Source of the DNA: Azolla pinnata
Lineage: Eukaryota; Streptophyta; Polypodiopsida; Salviniales; Salviniaceae
DNA: 64,000 bases
Assembly: GCA_037176905.1 (NCBI GenBank)
Contig: JBBBWG010029643.1
Coordinates: 2,542-66,541 of the forward strand
Direction: 5' to 3'
The translations under genes were made by a program, and so were the position numbers. This document shows positions 10,608-23,800 of the stretch, in pieces. The notes under the pieces were generated by a model. It worked only from the letters and a program-made list of their open reading frames with translations, was not told where the DNA came from and did no database searches. Numbering within the stretch: the stretch's first letter is position 1; each line of letters begins with the position of its first letter.

Positions 10608-12365
10608 ATGGCGGAAAATCTTCAGGAGGGTTCAGGCGGCCTAGAAACAAGCTCATCCGAGAAGCCCATGAATGCAGAGACGGCTATGGATCCTCCTCGT
10701 CCTCCTCCAGAATCCAAGGTACTCATGAAATTCTCTTTAAAATCTTCTTCTTCGGCTGCTCGCCCACCCCTGTTTCCCAAGGATGTTGCGCAGAAAGATA
10801 ACGAAATAGAATACGTGAGTGAGTTCGATGGAAAAGGAAGGAGACCTAGCAATGAATCTGTCAAGGTTATACCTGCCCTTGAAAATTCATGGCGCCCAGA
10901 GAAGCGAATGAAAAACATAATGCTTGAATCCGACCTCTTGGCTTCCACTGAGGAACGTTTTGAAACAGAGAGCCTCTCCGTTGGCCCGAATCCTTCTGTA
11001 CAGTATGGGCTAGTGAAGAGAAAAGGACCAGATCTTGCGGCTAAAGAGGAAGATGAAAAGGATAGAGCTGAAGCTAAAAGCTTGGAAGGATCCAATCTTG
11101 TGATGAAAGGAGAAGATGGCACTGTGAACGGGAATGGGGAAGGGCATGGAAATTTAGCCGGAAATGACGAAGATGCAAAGGTCTCTTTTCAAGAAAGTGA
11201 GCGGAGAAAGTTCAGAGAGGAAGTGGCTTCTCTACCTGATGAAATTTCCATGGAAGCTTACGAGAATATACCTATCGAAGATTTTGCTGAAGCTTTGCTT
11301 CGGGGATTGGGATGGGAGAAAGGAAAACCTATAGGAAAGAATTGTACAACTGTTGCCACTCCTGTAGAAAATGTAAGAAGAGTTGGAAAAGAAGGTATTG
11401 GTGCAATCCCAGCTCCAAAAGCAGAGAGAGTGCAAAAGTATCGAAAACCGGGTGAACACAAGAAACCAAAGCTTTCCATTGGCAGGGTTGTATGTATAAT
11501 TGCTGGAAAATATAGTGGCTTGAAAGGTCAAATTGCTGAAGTGAAGGGTGATTCTTATACAATAGCACTATTGGATGGTGGGAAGAGAACTGTTATGAAG
11601 AAGGATGAGCTTGCAGAATTTGGATCTTTAGAAGCAGAGAAAGCTGCTTTGAAATTACAGAGTATGAAAGGCAATCTCGGTTCAAAAGAAAGAACTAGGG
11701 ACAAATATGAAAATAAAGAGTGTACAAGAGAAGAATCAACTTCAAAGAGCTCTATTAAAGAGCGCGAGCGGCGGACGAGTGAACAGAAAGTATATGACGA
11801 TGATGATAAAGATGGAAGGAAGGGTGAATTTAAGAATCGAGGAGATGCTTACTCAGGTGATAGGCACAAGAGAAAACAAGAGGGAAACGAGGCAAAAGGA
11901 AGCTATGAGAGAAGGAAGGATGATGAACCAAAAAAGAGTCAGAGGAGTACAAGCAAGGATACAAAGGAAGAGTTGAAACCTGTCGCAAAAGCTGCTCAGT
12001 CATGGCTTACTCGAGATATTCGTGTTAAAGTGATACACAAAACTGAATATGGAGGGAAGTGGTACCTACAAAAGGGTTGTATAGTCGATGTTGTCAGCCC
12101 TAACATTTGTGATGTTAGAATGGATGATGGTGGGAAGATTCTTCAAGATGTTAAGGAAGAGCATTTAGAAACAGCATTACCAAAAGGAGGAGGCCGAGTG
12201 TTGGTTGTGGGAGGAAAACACCGGGGTCAGATAGGGAGGTTGCAAGAGCGCATACCTGATAAAGGAGTTGGGATTGTGCAAATAGATGAGACTTATGAAC
12301 TTTTTACTCTTGACCTTGATCATCTGGCAGAGTACGTTGGTGTGAATCATGAGCTGGAGGGTTAG
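10608..12365 (+). CDS. MOS2: MOS2/GPKOW-like G-patch and KOW domain RNA-binding protein
   Basis: Nuclear RNA-binding protein; Arabidopsis MOS2 is needed for innate immunity and microRNA processing, and animal GPKOW associates with the spliceosome (known). The frame is intronless, 585 residues from the ATG at 10608; a GTG/ATG 14 codons upstream lies in the GT-rich leader and was not used. Domains in order: an acidic/basic N-terminal region, a G-patch at about 214-245 (the GLGWEKGKPIGKN segment), a first KOW at about 284-335 (VVCIIAGKYSGLKGQI), a highly charged Arg/Lys/Glu linker, a GPKOW-type middle domain at about 470-525 (IRVKVIHKTEYGGKWYLQKG) and a second KOW at about 529-580 (RVLVVGGKHRGQIGRL). 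The order and spacing match the family. Confidence 0.93.
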   Translation: MAENLQEGSGGLETSSSEKPMNAETAMDPPRPPPESKVLMKFSLKSSSSAARPPLFPKDVAQKDNEIEYVSEFDGKGRRPSNESVKVIPALENSWRPEKRMKNIMLESDLLASTEERFETESLSVGPNPSVQYGLVKRKGPDLAAKEEDEKDRAEAKSLEGSNLVMKGEDGTVNGNGEGHGNLAGNDEDAKVSFQESERRKFREEVASLPDEISMEAYENIPIEDFAEALLRGLGWEKGKPIGKNCTTVATPVENVRRVGKEGIGAIPAPKAERVQKYRKPGEHKKPKLSIGRVVCIIAGKYSGLKGQIAEVKGDSYTIALLDGGKRTVMKKDELAEFGSLEAEKAALKLQSMKGNLGSKERTRDKYENKECTREESTSKSSIKERERRTSEQKVYDDDDKDGRKGEFKNRGDAYSGDRHKRKQEGNEAKGSYERRKDDEPKKSQRSTSKDTKEELKPVAKAAQSWLTRDIRVKVIHKTEYGGKWYLQKGCIVDVVSPNICDVRMDDGGKILQDVKEEHLETALPKGGGRVLVVGGKHRGQIGRLQERIPDKGVGIVQIDETYELFTLDLDHLAEYVGVNHELEG

Positions 12366-15300
12366 CCAAATCTTTCAAAATGGGTCATCGGTTGTTTGTT
12401 CAATTCATTTGTGGCAGCTTGATACCAAATCGAAGGAACTTGAATCTGATGTGTATTGCTAGTGCCCTTTCCAAAACTTTTTAAAATCAGATAAAATGTG
12501 ACATTTTTTTATTTCGAAATATTATTTGAGCCTTCGAGATAGGGTAGGCCAGTTTTTCCATCTAGTATGGAAGTGATTCATGGTAGCTTCTTGCTCACTC
12601 CGCTTTGTACAGATTTTATTTGATGTAGCCGGTAACACTCAACTGTCAACAGAAGTGCCATTAACTTGAACCCCTTATGTAATCTTTTTGATAAAGAACC
12701 ATATTTGTTTTCTTCATTTCGGTAATCATGTATCTTATTTTGATTGATTCAGATTGTATCGGGTAGGTGTAGAGATGGATTCTGCATTCGGGAAACGATT
12801 GCTTATATCTTCATTTTGTTGGTTTGTTTTAATCTTTTAATACTTAGAACGACATATAGTCTCTTAATCTTGTCCTCTAAAGCATTTGGAACCACATCTA
12901 GTTGCATTGCATCCTAAATCCTACACTCAACACAATATACATCTGGGGTCGAAGGTTGATGAACGTTAATTTTCCTAGCAGATAAGTTCTTTCTGTCTAT
13001 CGCAATTATTTTGATCATACTTCTGCTATTGATGGTTCATGAACTTTCATTGTCCGAGGACATGATTACAACACATATGTTCATTCTCGTTTGTCTTAAC
13101 CTCTTCATACTTGGAACAGTATATGGCCTCTTCTTTTTCTCTAAAGCATGTGGAATCGCATCTCATTGTATTGCTTCTCAAATCCCACCTAAGAAGTGAC
13201 AGAGCATACCCTGTTGGTTTTAGGGTAATGCCATCATTCTATATACTCGTTCAATAGAGGTGCTCAATGTAGGGAACATGGGGTGGATCATAAGCCAAAA
13301 TTAAACAAAATTTCATGGCCAAGTTTAATTGAATGCCATTTGCTAAATGTGTAAGGGTTTGGTAGGCGTTGCATAAAACAAGTATCTCCAATTTAAACTT
13401 TACATGTTTTAGATAAACATGAGATGTTGTATCCCCAGGCCATAAGTTTTCTTGATCCCTGATCATGGTGCTGCTAAATATTGATTAAGATAATATTTTA
13501 GGGTATTTTATATATCATTATAGACAATTCCCACACAACATATGCATATCATTGAAAATAGTAATATTTGTAGCTGATCCCAGAACCATTGTTAGCTACA
13601 TTGAACTTAGCTGTGTGAGGGAGATAGACAGAATGGGTATTAGTACTAGCTCATCCCTGCTCTTTTCTCTCTCTTTTACTGCTCTATGATTTGAGCAAGA
13701 ATTTATTTGGATCATTCATTGCCTATGAGTGACCTAGAAAATATTAATTTGGAAAATATCGTATTATTAGTATGCGTATTATGAATGCCAGCAATCATGT
13801 GTGGGAAAAGCAACACAAGCTTGTAGTTTTACGGCTTGGCTAACAAGCATGCATCTGCTTATCCATTGTTTCTGTATGCTTGTGCTTAGCGATCATCTGT
13901 GTAATGTAAAAATCTAGTTCATACATTCTTTGGTAGAATGCCACGAGAAAACTTGCAAGGACCATGAGCTTTTTTGGCTGCCAAGCTGATTCATTTGGCT
14001 GTTATTTGGACACCGTGTAACAGTAGAGTTAGGAGTATGTGTCTGAACCTACTCCTACTTATTCTATTGTGCACTTCCCTGTAATCTTCCCTCTTTCCCT
14101 CTGTCTTTTGTGTCGAGGTTGTCTCTGTGGTTCTGAGTGCAGAGTGAAGAAAATTGAGCAATCTTCTTCTGCATGTTCTACCCTTTTGGCTATGAGTGTG
14201 ATCTGTCCCTTTCCACCACCCTGGGGTGCGGCAGGGCCTTACTGTGCAGAGACCCGTCTGCATGTTACCCATCCTCTGCATGCAGGGTGGGATAACACTG
14301 AGCAAGTCACCATTCTTGTGTTTGAGCAATTATATCATCCATTCCTCCTGTTTTTAACTTTTTTTGGAGATTTGTGGATGCCCTTAGGAATTAAGCATGG
14401 TGGAATTAAGAAGAGAAACTCTAGGATGTTTAGGGATTTTTCCTCTATTCCTATCAGATAGCATCAAATGAAGTGTACATGGTCTTTTTCTAAGATGTTG
14501 TGTCTTAGAGCAGGAAAACAGTGCTTCTGTTTCTTGTTTGGAATTCATTTGAAGCTTCTTCCTGCCATTTCAATAGCGGCTGAAGAAGTTTCCCATCTCT
14601 TACATACTCCTCCCTGTAGTTAGAGACTGGAAACTCCCATCGCTATCTTCTTCCCTGTTTCTTTTTAAGCTACATTCCCAGTTTTACAGTGGGTGATCCA
14701 CCATCAGTTCTACATCATTCTCCTCCTTACTTTCTGCACTGTTCCATTCAAAATTTCAACATTTGCCTCTATTCCTATCAGCGGTACTTTCCGAAAGATA
14801 AACTCTTGAATGTTTTAATATTCACCATTTTCAAGTTAATACACTCCATTATGCATGTCATAGTTTGTACTTGCACTAATGTATTACATTTATTTGCCTT
14901 CTCCTTGAAAAATATGTTCATGGTCCTTAATTCTGCATTTCTAAACTATTCTGGTTACCATGGTTTATGTGCACCAGGCATTAAATCAAGCATTTTTTTA
15001 TTTTCCTTACTACACTTCGTACAGTTCTGGGTTTAGTGTTTAACCATTACCAGATCCAGAAGTTGATGTCATGTCTTGTGCAAAATATAACATAACAAAC
15101 TTGTCTATAAGTGTAACTGATCAAATAGCAATGTGTCTGGTTTGTATCTTTCAGAGAGTTGTCATCCAGAGAGTTCAGTATCTTTCTCAGAACAATTTCA
15201 TTTCTGAAAAAAATACATTGTTACAAGTTTAGAACTCATGGACTGATGAAAAAATGTAACTTGGTTGTGCAGGCTCAGGACATGGGTTTTTCTTCTTGTG

Positions 15301-16839
15301 CAGAAGGTGACATTAGGTACGGCTAAGGTCATAGCTGAAGGATCCAAGGAAACAGGCATATATATATACACATGTGCACATATGATAGTTTGCCAGATAA
15401 GATTCTAAGAGAATATGAAATACCTGTATTTAGCTCTAGTTAAAGATGAGTCTGATCCATGTATGATGATTATGGAGGCCACTTAGTAGGAATGGAATGA
15501 TGCATATATAGTAAGAGCATCAAGCTCCTTGATATTTGGAGATGGTTTGTCAAGCACTGAAGATCTGAAGCTTCACCATAGTAGGTCGTGCATCATCTGG
15601 CATATGTGTTGCTTATGCTAGAAAAAGATTGGAAGTGAGATGGGTGATTTGTTTTCAAGCAGTTACATCAAGACAATTTTAAAGATTTGTCGATGATTTG
15701 AAGATAATTCTTGGCAAATAATTAATGACCTTAGCAACATCTCTTGAAGTTTCAATTAAGGTATGAAAATCCTTGGAGGCAATGGGTCATGAGTATCAAC
15801 AGTTCTTGCTTGTTTTGCTGTAACAGTTTTACAATGTCAAAGTTTTCACAGTCCTTACAACCCAAGGAAAGCCTTCGCTGGGCAATTGACTCACTGATGG
15901 CAACATGTGCTCCATATATTGGTACAATTAGCAAGCTGTTATTTCAAGATCAGCATATTCCCTTCATTTTTGTGACCCATGTTTCGGCACGGTAGGTGAC
16001 CTGAAATCTGCAGTTTGAGCTATATATCCTAGATCCAATGGAGTATAAGATCCTGGTGGTAAGATTCTACTATAATTGTTATTCATTTCTTCAGTGTGTG
16101 CCCAATCACAACTGTCAACTTGCCACAAGCCATTACCATGCTTAGAGCTTTCATGATGCGCCAGCAAAGTAGAGCAGTTCAAAAGCATCCCTTCTATTAT
16201 TTTAGAGGAAAGACATCAAACATGGCATCACCTTTCATGTTTGTAAAGGGGATGTCTGATTGTTCAGTTTCCAAATAATCTAATCCAATTGGCCTGCGTA
16301 GCTTATGTACATAACCTGGAATCAAGACTGAAACATTGATAGCATTCTGTATTTAACCTTCAGATTTTGGTACGTGATGTATATTGATCAGCAAATCTTT
16401 GATGTGCCAGCCACTTCATGCATTGCTTGCCCCAGATCTCAAAGGCTCATGCTGAAACTTGACAATGGACAGCAAGTTTCCCAATCAAAGGCCTTCAAAT
16501 CATAGCAGCCTTAAAATGCCACAATATCTAAAAAATAATTCTCTTTGAGATTGTCCACTGAAACCCACCATCAAGAAATGTGCATGTCTTGGAATTACCA
16601 TGCACTTATTAGCGTCAAGTTTTCATTAGAAGGCAATTTCTCAAATAACTCTCATTTTCTGTCGGTTGTGACCTTGAATACCAAAGCTGCAGGTTAATGC
16701 TTTAAACTTATATTGATTTCCCTGGCTTTTGAACTTAATGCCCTGAACTTATATATCCTTGATTGGTGATTGTGCACAATTAGTCAAAGTCATCCATTCA
16801 GACATATTCAACAACAGCTTTTGGGATTTTTTCGTCACC
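12366..16839. other. 4.5-kb intergenic region between MOS2 and PPR 3' ends
   Basis: AT-rich spacer between convergent genes. It should contain the MOS2 3' UTR on the left and the PPR 3' UTR on the right. A diverged duplication is visible: the segment around 12835-12925 (with CTCTAAAGCAT and a following GGAACCACATCT) recurs around 13100-13190. Longer open frames such as 14039-14461 have no family features. No transposon domain or RNA gene was recognised. Confidence 0.6.
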
Positions 16840-19800
16840 TTACTCATCGATAGAAAGATCTACAACCAAATCCAGCTGTGGCAAGTATGCTGAACCTTTA
16901 AGTAGGCGGGTCATCCTTTGGAATTTTAAGGACACGAAATCATTTATTTCATCCCCGACAACAAATTCATGGACCTTGTTATCTACTTCAATCCAAGTCG
17001 TCCCGCGCTTCTTTTGAGCACCGACACGTTTCCTAAGGGACTCCAGCTTTTCAGCTTCTTCCCACATCCCAGCATTAGTATATATGTTTGAGAGAAGTAT
17101 ATATGCTGATGCATCATCAGGATCTGATTTCTGGATCTCATCGAAACACCTCTTTCCGAGATCCACGTCACAATGATTTCTACAACTATTAAGCAATGAG
17201 GTCCAAACGATCGAATCTGTCGACACAGGCATGGTGGTAAGTAGTGATGTGGCCTCCTTGAGATGTCCTACACGACCAAGAAGGTCAATGATGCAGTTGT
17301 AATGCTCAATGGTCGGAGTGATACCATGCTCGTTGACCATCATTTTGAAGTATCGATGACCTTCGTGTAGAACACCAGCATGTGTACAAGCAACGAGAAG
17401 ACTAGTAAATATCCCATCATGTGGCTTTATACCTTGCGTTTGCATATCACAAAGGCATCGACTAATCACAATGAGGTTACCACAGCGTGCATACCCAGAA
17501 ATTAATGCAGCCCATGAAACTATGTCCTTAGTATGTAATCGATCAAAGGTTCGAGCTGCTTCGACCAGGGTTCCGAGCTTAGCATACATATCAACCAGCG
17601 TATTACCTATTTCTACATCATTCTCAAAATCACTGGTTATGATCTGATAATGTACTTCCCTACCTTGTTTAATTGCCCCAGTGCTACCACATGCTTTTAG
17701 AACGCACAAAAAAATCACCTTGTCTGGCTCAACATCTTCTTTCCACATCTCCTCATATAATTCCAATGCAGAAGGCCCATGCCCATGTTCGGCGCAACCC
17801 AAGATTATGGCCCCCCAAGAAATCACATCTCGATGTTGCATCGTCCGGAATACTTTTTCCGCCTCTTCGACCTTCCCACACTTTGCATACATGTCCACCA
17901 GCTTATTGGCTATGGCCAAATCTGATTCAAACATTTGCTTGATGATCTGGTCATGTATTGCCATACCACGATCAAGTGTTTCCAAGTTTGAACAGGCATT
18001 CAAAATAGGTAAGAAAACAATCAAATTTGGTTTTACCCCTGTGTGTTCCATCCTATCAAATAGATCGAGAGAAACAAGGCCTGATCCAGATCCATCATAA
18101 CCACTGATCATTGCACCCCAGGAAGCAACATCTTTATAGGTCAGCCTGTCGAAAATGGCATGTGCATTTTCCAGATCCCCACATCTTGCATACATATCGA
18201 CCAATGTATTCTCTAAAATCTTGTCTGGTAAAAATCCACTCTCTACAATTTCTTTGTGTATCAGCATAGCCTGCCTAATAGCCTTCACATTGCCACAAGC
18301 CTTCATAATGCTTAAAAATGCGACTCTGTCTATTTCAACACCATCTTGGTACATTCTCCCAAGCAGTTCCATTGCACGGTGACCATCCCCATGTTGGGAA
18401 TAACCAACAATCAATGTAACCCAAGACACAGAATTCCGATTTGGCATCCTTTCAAACAAACTCTTGGCGTCTGACAAGCAGCCAAACTTTGCATAAATGT
18501 CCACAAGAGAGCTGCTGATAAATAAATCACCGTCGTGACCATAGCGAATCACCTGTTCATGGATCATCCTTGCTTGTTTAGGTGCATTAGTACCAGTGCA
18601 TGATTTCAATGTCGAGATGAAGGTCACTCTGTCTGGTATAATACCTTCATGTTGCATCCTTTCGAAAAGCTTAAGAGCATGTATCCCGTTCCCTTGAGCT
18701 GTATAGCCAGTGATCAATGCACACCATGACACTACATCTTTAGAAGACATTGCATCAAACACATAATGTGCTTCTGCAAGATTACCACATTTGGCATAAA
18801 CATCAGCGAGAGAATTTGCAACAACATTGTCGGTTTGATAACCAGCTTTGATTAGGTTATGATGAACTATTCTAGTATACAATGCACAGCCCAAATTCCG
18901 GCAGGCTTTCAAGGTGGATAAGAATGTGATCTTATCGGGTTGAATACCTGTTTGTAACATGTTGGAGAATAAAATAAAGGCTCTTTCATCTTCTCCAAGC
19001 TTTGCATGGGCAGAAATAGCTGCACTCCATGTATAAACAGTTGGTTTCTTGATATTACGAAAAGCTTCATCAGCTTCGAGTAGCTTATTACATGAAGCAA
19101 ACATTCGGATGAGATGATCGCCCCAATATGCATCAGAATCGAGACCGCATCTTCGAAGGTGCGATTGAATACGTTTACCCAACACCACATCCTTCTTCTT
19201 GATGCTTTCTTGAAGTAGAGCAAAGACATCACTATTGTTGAGAGGAGTCTCCCTTTGCTTTGATATATGTTCAAATACTTCACCACCGACAAATTTCTGC
19301 AAGCGAAAAGCACTACCAAAATAGACCATAGTTCTGAAGCAGAAGAAGAAAATGAAAATGACACAGCAAACAACAGTACAAAAAGGCAGGGCATAGCTCA
19401 AAGAAAGCAAAGTGGATTGTTCACAATCCATAACTTCAACCCTATATGACACCATTGAACATACATCATTTAACCATATAAGCCACCATGTAGCACATCA
19501 TTTTACGTTTTAGGGCAGCACATAACACATGATTCGACCATTTACGACACCATACAATTCAGTGTTGAACCCTTCAAGCCACCAGATAGCCAGTCGTTCA
19601 AAGGCATGCTTTTCTCACATTCAAATTTTTGTGATTCCATAGAAGGAAAGAGAATTCAATGGGCAGATGCCAAAACAAATCCTAAAAACTTTCCAGGCAT
19701 ACATTGTTTTTGGGCCAGTATTATTTAGCCAAACCCAAGGCAAGCACACGTACATGGAAGCAGAAATAGCTTTTGTTTCCTATAGGTACATACATACCTT

Positions 19801-19862
19801 GAGGAAGCTCCTTCCGTGTTGCAATTCGGATGGGATTTGCAGAGCAGCAGACCGCCCCTCAT
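16840..19862 (-). CDS. PLS-class PPR protein with E domains, no DYW
   Basis: Organelle RNA-editing or processing factor by family. Exon 2 (19333-16840) carries about six P-L-S triplets, each with a (D/N)xxxW S-motif such as KDVVSWCALITGY or HRDVISWGAII. It continues into E1/E2 motifs (WTSLLNSCRNHCDVDLGK, then YILLSNIYTNAGMW) and GTTWIEVDNKVHEFVVGDE. The protein then stops, where DYW proteins would run on into the deaminase. I propose exon 1 at 19862-19798: MRGGLLLCKSHPNCNTEGAS, ending AG before GTATGT. It joins in phase to A at 19333, giving 852 residues. The frame is also open upstream to an ATG at 19455, but that would read a polypyrimidine tract as VVCCVIFIFFFCF, which looks like intron. 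The PPR call is firm; exon 1 is inferred. The RNA target is unknown. Confidence 0.85.
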
Positions 19863-20894
19863 GCTTTGCAGGATGAAGTGGAATTTGGAGAAGATCTTCT
19901 CATGTAGAACAAAAGATTGCTTCTTGGTTTACTATATTTACACAAAATGCCCCTCAAGAATATGCAAGAAGAAAAGAAAAAACAAGACACGACCTTGATG
20001 TTCTTTTAATGACAAACGTGATGAAAAAAATGTGAGTTGTCGATTCGATGTTTCTCCATCGATTACACGGTCGTGGTATTCCTCCTTCTTTGATTGACCT
20101 GTAAAAAATTTGATCAGGAGGAGAAAATGAATCAAGAGCGATTAGACAATAAGCGATTAGACGATAAGCGATTAGAAAATTGATGCTCCCAGGTGAATTG
20201 GACTCGATCGAGGTTACGAAACATATAACCGATGATAATCGAAGCCCAACACATGTTAGTGTAGAAGTATTATTCAAATGTTCTTACATTTGATGAGTTA
20301 ACAAAAAATGATGCATTGTGCTTAACCGAATTGCTAGCTCTAAACGTGTATAGCTAGTCCACATCACAATCGATCGGTCTAATATCTCGAGAAATACATG
20401 AGCTGAAAACGCACAAACTACCACCAAATGGAGTTTGACCAGCAACGGTAATAACCGAACGGAGCAAGCGTAGCAGTGAGTCGACTGAACAATTGACTCC
20501 AAACAACATCTACCATTGGTCGACTACTCAAGAATGATCGAGCTGAAAATGTGCAAACAGAGCAGATGAAACAACTCGATGACCCAATGTGAGCTGCTCC
20601 GAGCCAATATAATCATGCCAATGCTCGGCAGTTTGATCGATGGAAAAATGTGCCGACTCGTAGCCATCGGTTGAGATCAGATCAGAAATAGTAACATGGA
20701 TGAGCCCAACATAAACTAAGACAATTCCAAAGTGAGGGGCATTGGTGGGTAATATTGGAAAACTTCAAGTTTTGGAAGGGCACTTGTCTGTAAATAGGGA
20801 AAATTTTATTTCTTCTTCTTCTTCTTCTTCTTCTTCCCCTGTTCTTTGTTCATCGTTCTGAGGGAGATTTTCTTCTTCTTCTTCTTCTGAAGCT
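19863..20894. other. Divergent promoter region between the PPR gene and LIP5
   Basis: About 1 kb of spacer. It has three short direct repeats of AGCGATTAGA(C/A) near 20138-20180 and TTC triplet runs just before LIP5. No gene was recognised. Confidence 0.6.
20809..20888. repeat. (TTC)n tracts in the LIP5 leader
   Basis: Two TTC triplet runs (about 20809-20836 and 20870-20888) lie immediately upstream of the LIP5 ATG and give a pyrimidine-rich 5' UTR. Confidence 0.85.
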
Positions 20895-23800
20895 ATGGCA
20901 GAGCCTGCAAAGAAAATCCTCCTCCCTTTCCTTCAACGCGCCGATGAATTGCAGAAACACGAACCCCTCGTAGCCTACTACTGTAAGGAATTTTCGCCCT
21001 TTGGTTGTATATATCCTCACTCCCTCCTTCTTGATAGATCTTTTCCACGAATTGGTTTTAATGTTGGGAATGGAATTCAAACATGTTTTTCTTTTTGTTG
21101 GGGTGATTTGTGTGTGTGTTTCTTCCCTGTTCTGTCTGTCTTTCTCGCTTTACTGGATCAGAGTTGAAATTTCATGCCCCGTTTGTTTCGTCGTCATTTG
21201 ATGGAATCGCATGGGAGACTCTAAAATTTTTCTTTGTTGGTAGAGAAGACCCAAATCATATGCATGAAATAAGGATTGATTCCATCTCTCTTGGAAAGGA
21301 GAATTTGCATTTATTTATTGGAGGTGTTATTCATGTTGAGATCTTGTTATTTACATCTAAGACTGAAGTGTTTGTTAAAAACCATGGATATGCAAAGGAA
21401 CCCTGAAAGGTTGAGATTTTTTACTGCGTGTGGATATCTGTTATCTTTTCGATGAAGATATCAGAAAATCGTGAAAGAGTTAAATTTCAGTTATCAACTG
21501 ATGCTAAAAAATCAAGGTTTTCAATTACTGAAAGGCGTGGTTTGGATTTATAAATTTGGTGCCAAATTACTAGTTCTCCCTGTACATGTACATTTTTTTT
21601 TATCCAAAAAATAGGGTTAGTCCGCTCTGACAGATAGTCAAATAGTGCATATAAGTTAAGAAAATTAGCACGAATTTAGCATCTAAATGTTCAGCTAGCA
21701 TATTTGTGATTGGTCAAGGTCAGGTTGGGGAAGGACATCTATGGAGAAGTATGTAGAATTAATGAGCATCTGAGGAAAATAAAGAAGCAAACTGTCCTTT
21801 ATCAGTTGTATTGTTACCCTACTTTCTATTGGGGAAATGTAGGAATAAAGTATTGTGCAATTGCCTTTTCAACATATGTTCTTGATGCTCAATTCTCTTG
21901 TAGGCCGCCTCTATGCAATGGAGAGAGGTTTGAAAATCCCATCAGCTCAAAGGACAAAAACAACGAATCAAATATTGGTATCCTTAATGAATCAATTAGA
22001 GAAGGTATGATCTCTTCTCTTGAAGAATTTCCATTTTTAGGTTGACTCAACATTGCTCATCAGGTCCAATTTTTTGGATTGATTGGGCTCTACAATGGAA
22101 GCATAAGATGCTGGATTTTTTTTCTCTTCATCTTGATTTTTTTTCTTACCTAATATTTCGATCTGGATTGCTATGCAATGTCTTTGTGTGACTCAACATT
22201 GCTCATCAGGTCCAATTTTTTGGATTAATTGGGCTCTACAATGGAAAATGTTTTCTCTTCATCTTGATTTTTTTCTTACTTAATATTCCGATCTGGATTG
22301 TTATGCAATGTCTTTGTGTGTATGCACATATACATGCATATTAGTATGTTATTATGTATATATGCATGCATGTATGCATGTATGGATGGGTGGTCTTCAT
22401 TGCAAGTTTGGTTTGTATTTCTTATGTAGGATAAGAAGGGTATTCAATTGAGTCCAGAGGATAATCTACATGTAGAAGGATTTGCTCTTAGCGTTTTTGC
22501 CAAGGCCGATAAGCAAGATAGATCAGGACAAGCTGATCTGTAAGTTGTGTTAACAACTCCAATTTGATAGCTGATCATTAGAAGCTTTTTTTTGACAAAT
22601 TCGTTCTTATTTTACAGAAATACTGCAAAAACGTTCTATGCTGCTAGTTTATTCATGGAAATTCTGCAGCAGTTTGGCCCATTGGATCCTGATGTGAGTT
22701 AATCCATATTTATAGGGCATATCTGAATGTGTATATTCAGATATGCTACCTTAATTCACAGGCTCTTTAAATCCTCCCTGTGTCGTATTGATACTTCCTA
22801 TTGTATTGTTTTACATGCACATGCTGTGCTGAAAAAAAAACTGTTTTGTTTTTGTAGATCGAACAAAAGCAAAAATATGCAATTTGGAAAGCTGCAGATA
22901 TACGGAAAGCTATCAATGAAGGTCAGAAGCCTGTACCAGGACCTCCTGGTGGCGATGGTGACTTGCTGGATTCATCGAAAGGGGTGAGTTTTGTTCGTAA
23001 AAAATACAGTTTTTGTGTCTAAAAACGAGTAGTTTTTTAATTGAGGGAATATGCACTAGCTTGGTCCTGCCAATCATGTATGTGCTATTTAACAATCACA
23101 TGGTAGATTCATTCCCTTCTGTCCTCCTGCAAACTAATCATGTGTATGCTATTTAACAATCACATGGTCAATTCATTCTCTTTTGTCTTCCTAGCAGAGA
23201 TTGACTAGGGGTGTTTGAGAAGTTCTCTGAGTTCCGGATTCTCTATACTTCTATCTCAAACCTGTTTCTTTTTTGAAAGAATGTTGTATCTATATAGACA
23301 GGAATTCATATTTGCTGTTATAGTCAAAGTATGGAGTTGATAAATCAGATTAAGACCTTTTTGAATGACTGCATATGTTTTCATATGGTTGGGACATAAA
23401 TCACACAAGAGAAGTAACATATTATGTTGCTGTTATGTAATTTGTATGGTAGAAGTGACCCAGTGGTGATCAGGTTGGTAATGCTGTGTATCAGTTATGG
23501 TCATATCTATAGGAATAGCTATCCTAGAGGTCACTTATGCTTGTTCTTCAGTTCTTCTGTGTAAAACCCACTGATTCTTTGATCTGCATCACAGTTTCTA
23601 TATCATGTTTTGGTCTCTAAAAATGAATTGAAAATGTTTGTGGTTTTTTTGAGTTTTCCACATAGATGAGGACGGATAGCACCGTTACAAGAACATCCGA
23701 GTCAAATTTGAAGTTACCACAATCGACAACTCCAGGATTCTCTGATGATAGAGTGATGAGAGCATCAGAAGATGATTCACATTTGCAGCAGTCTCCACAT

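Noticed and set aside
14039-14461. 140-codon plus-strand open frame in the MOS2-PPR spacer
   Set aside because: No conserved motif, no splice or leader context, and hydrophobic low-information composition.
15255-15360. Exon-like segment between two CAG acceptor-like sites
   Set aside because: No partner exon or start codon fits, and the peptide matches no known family.
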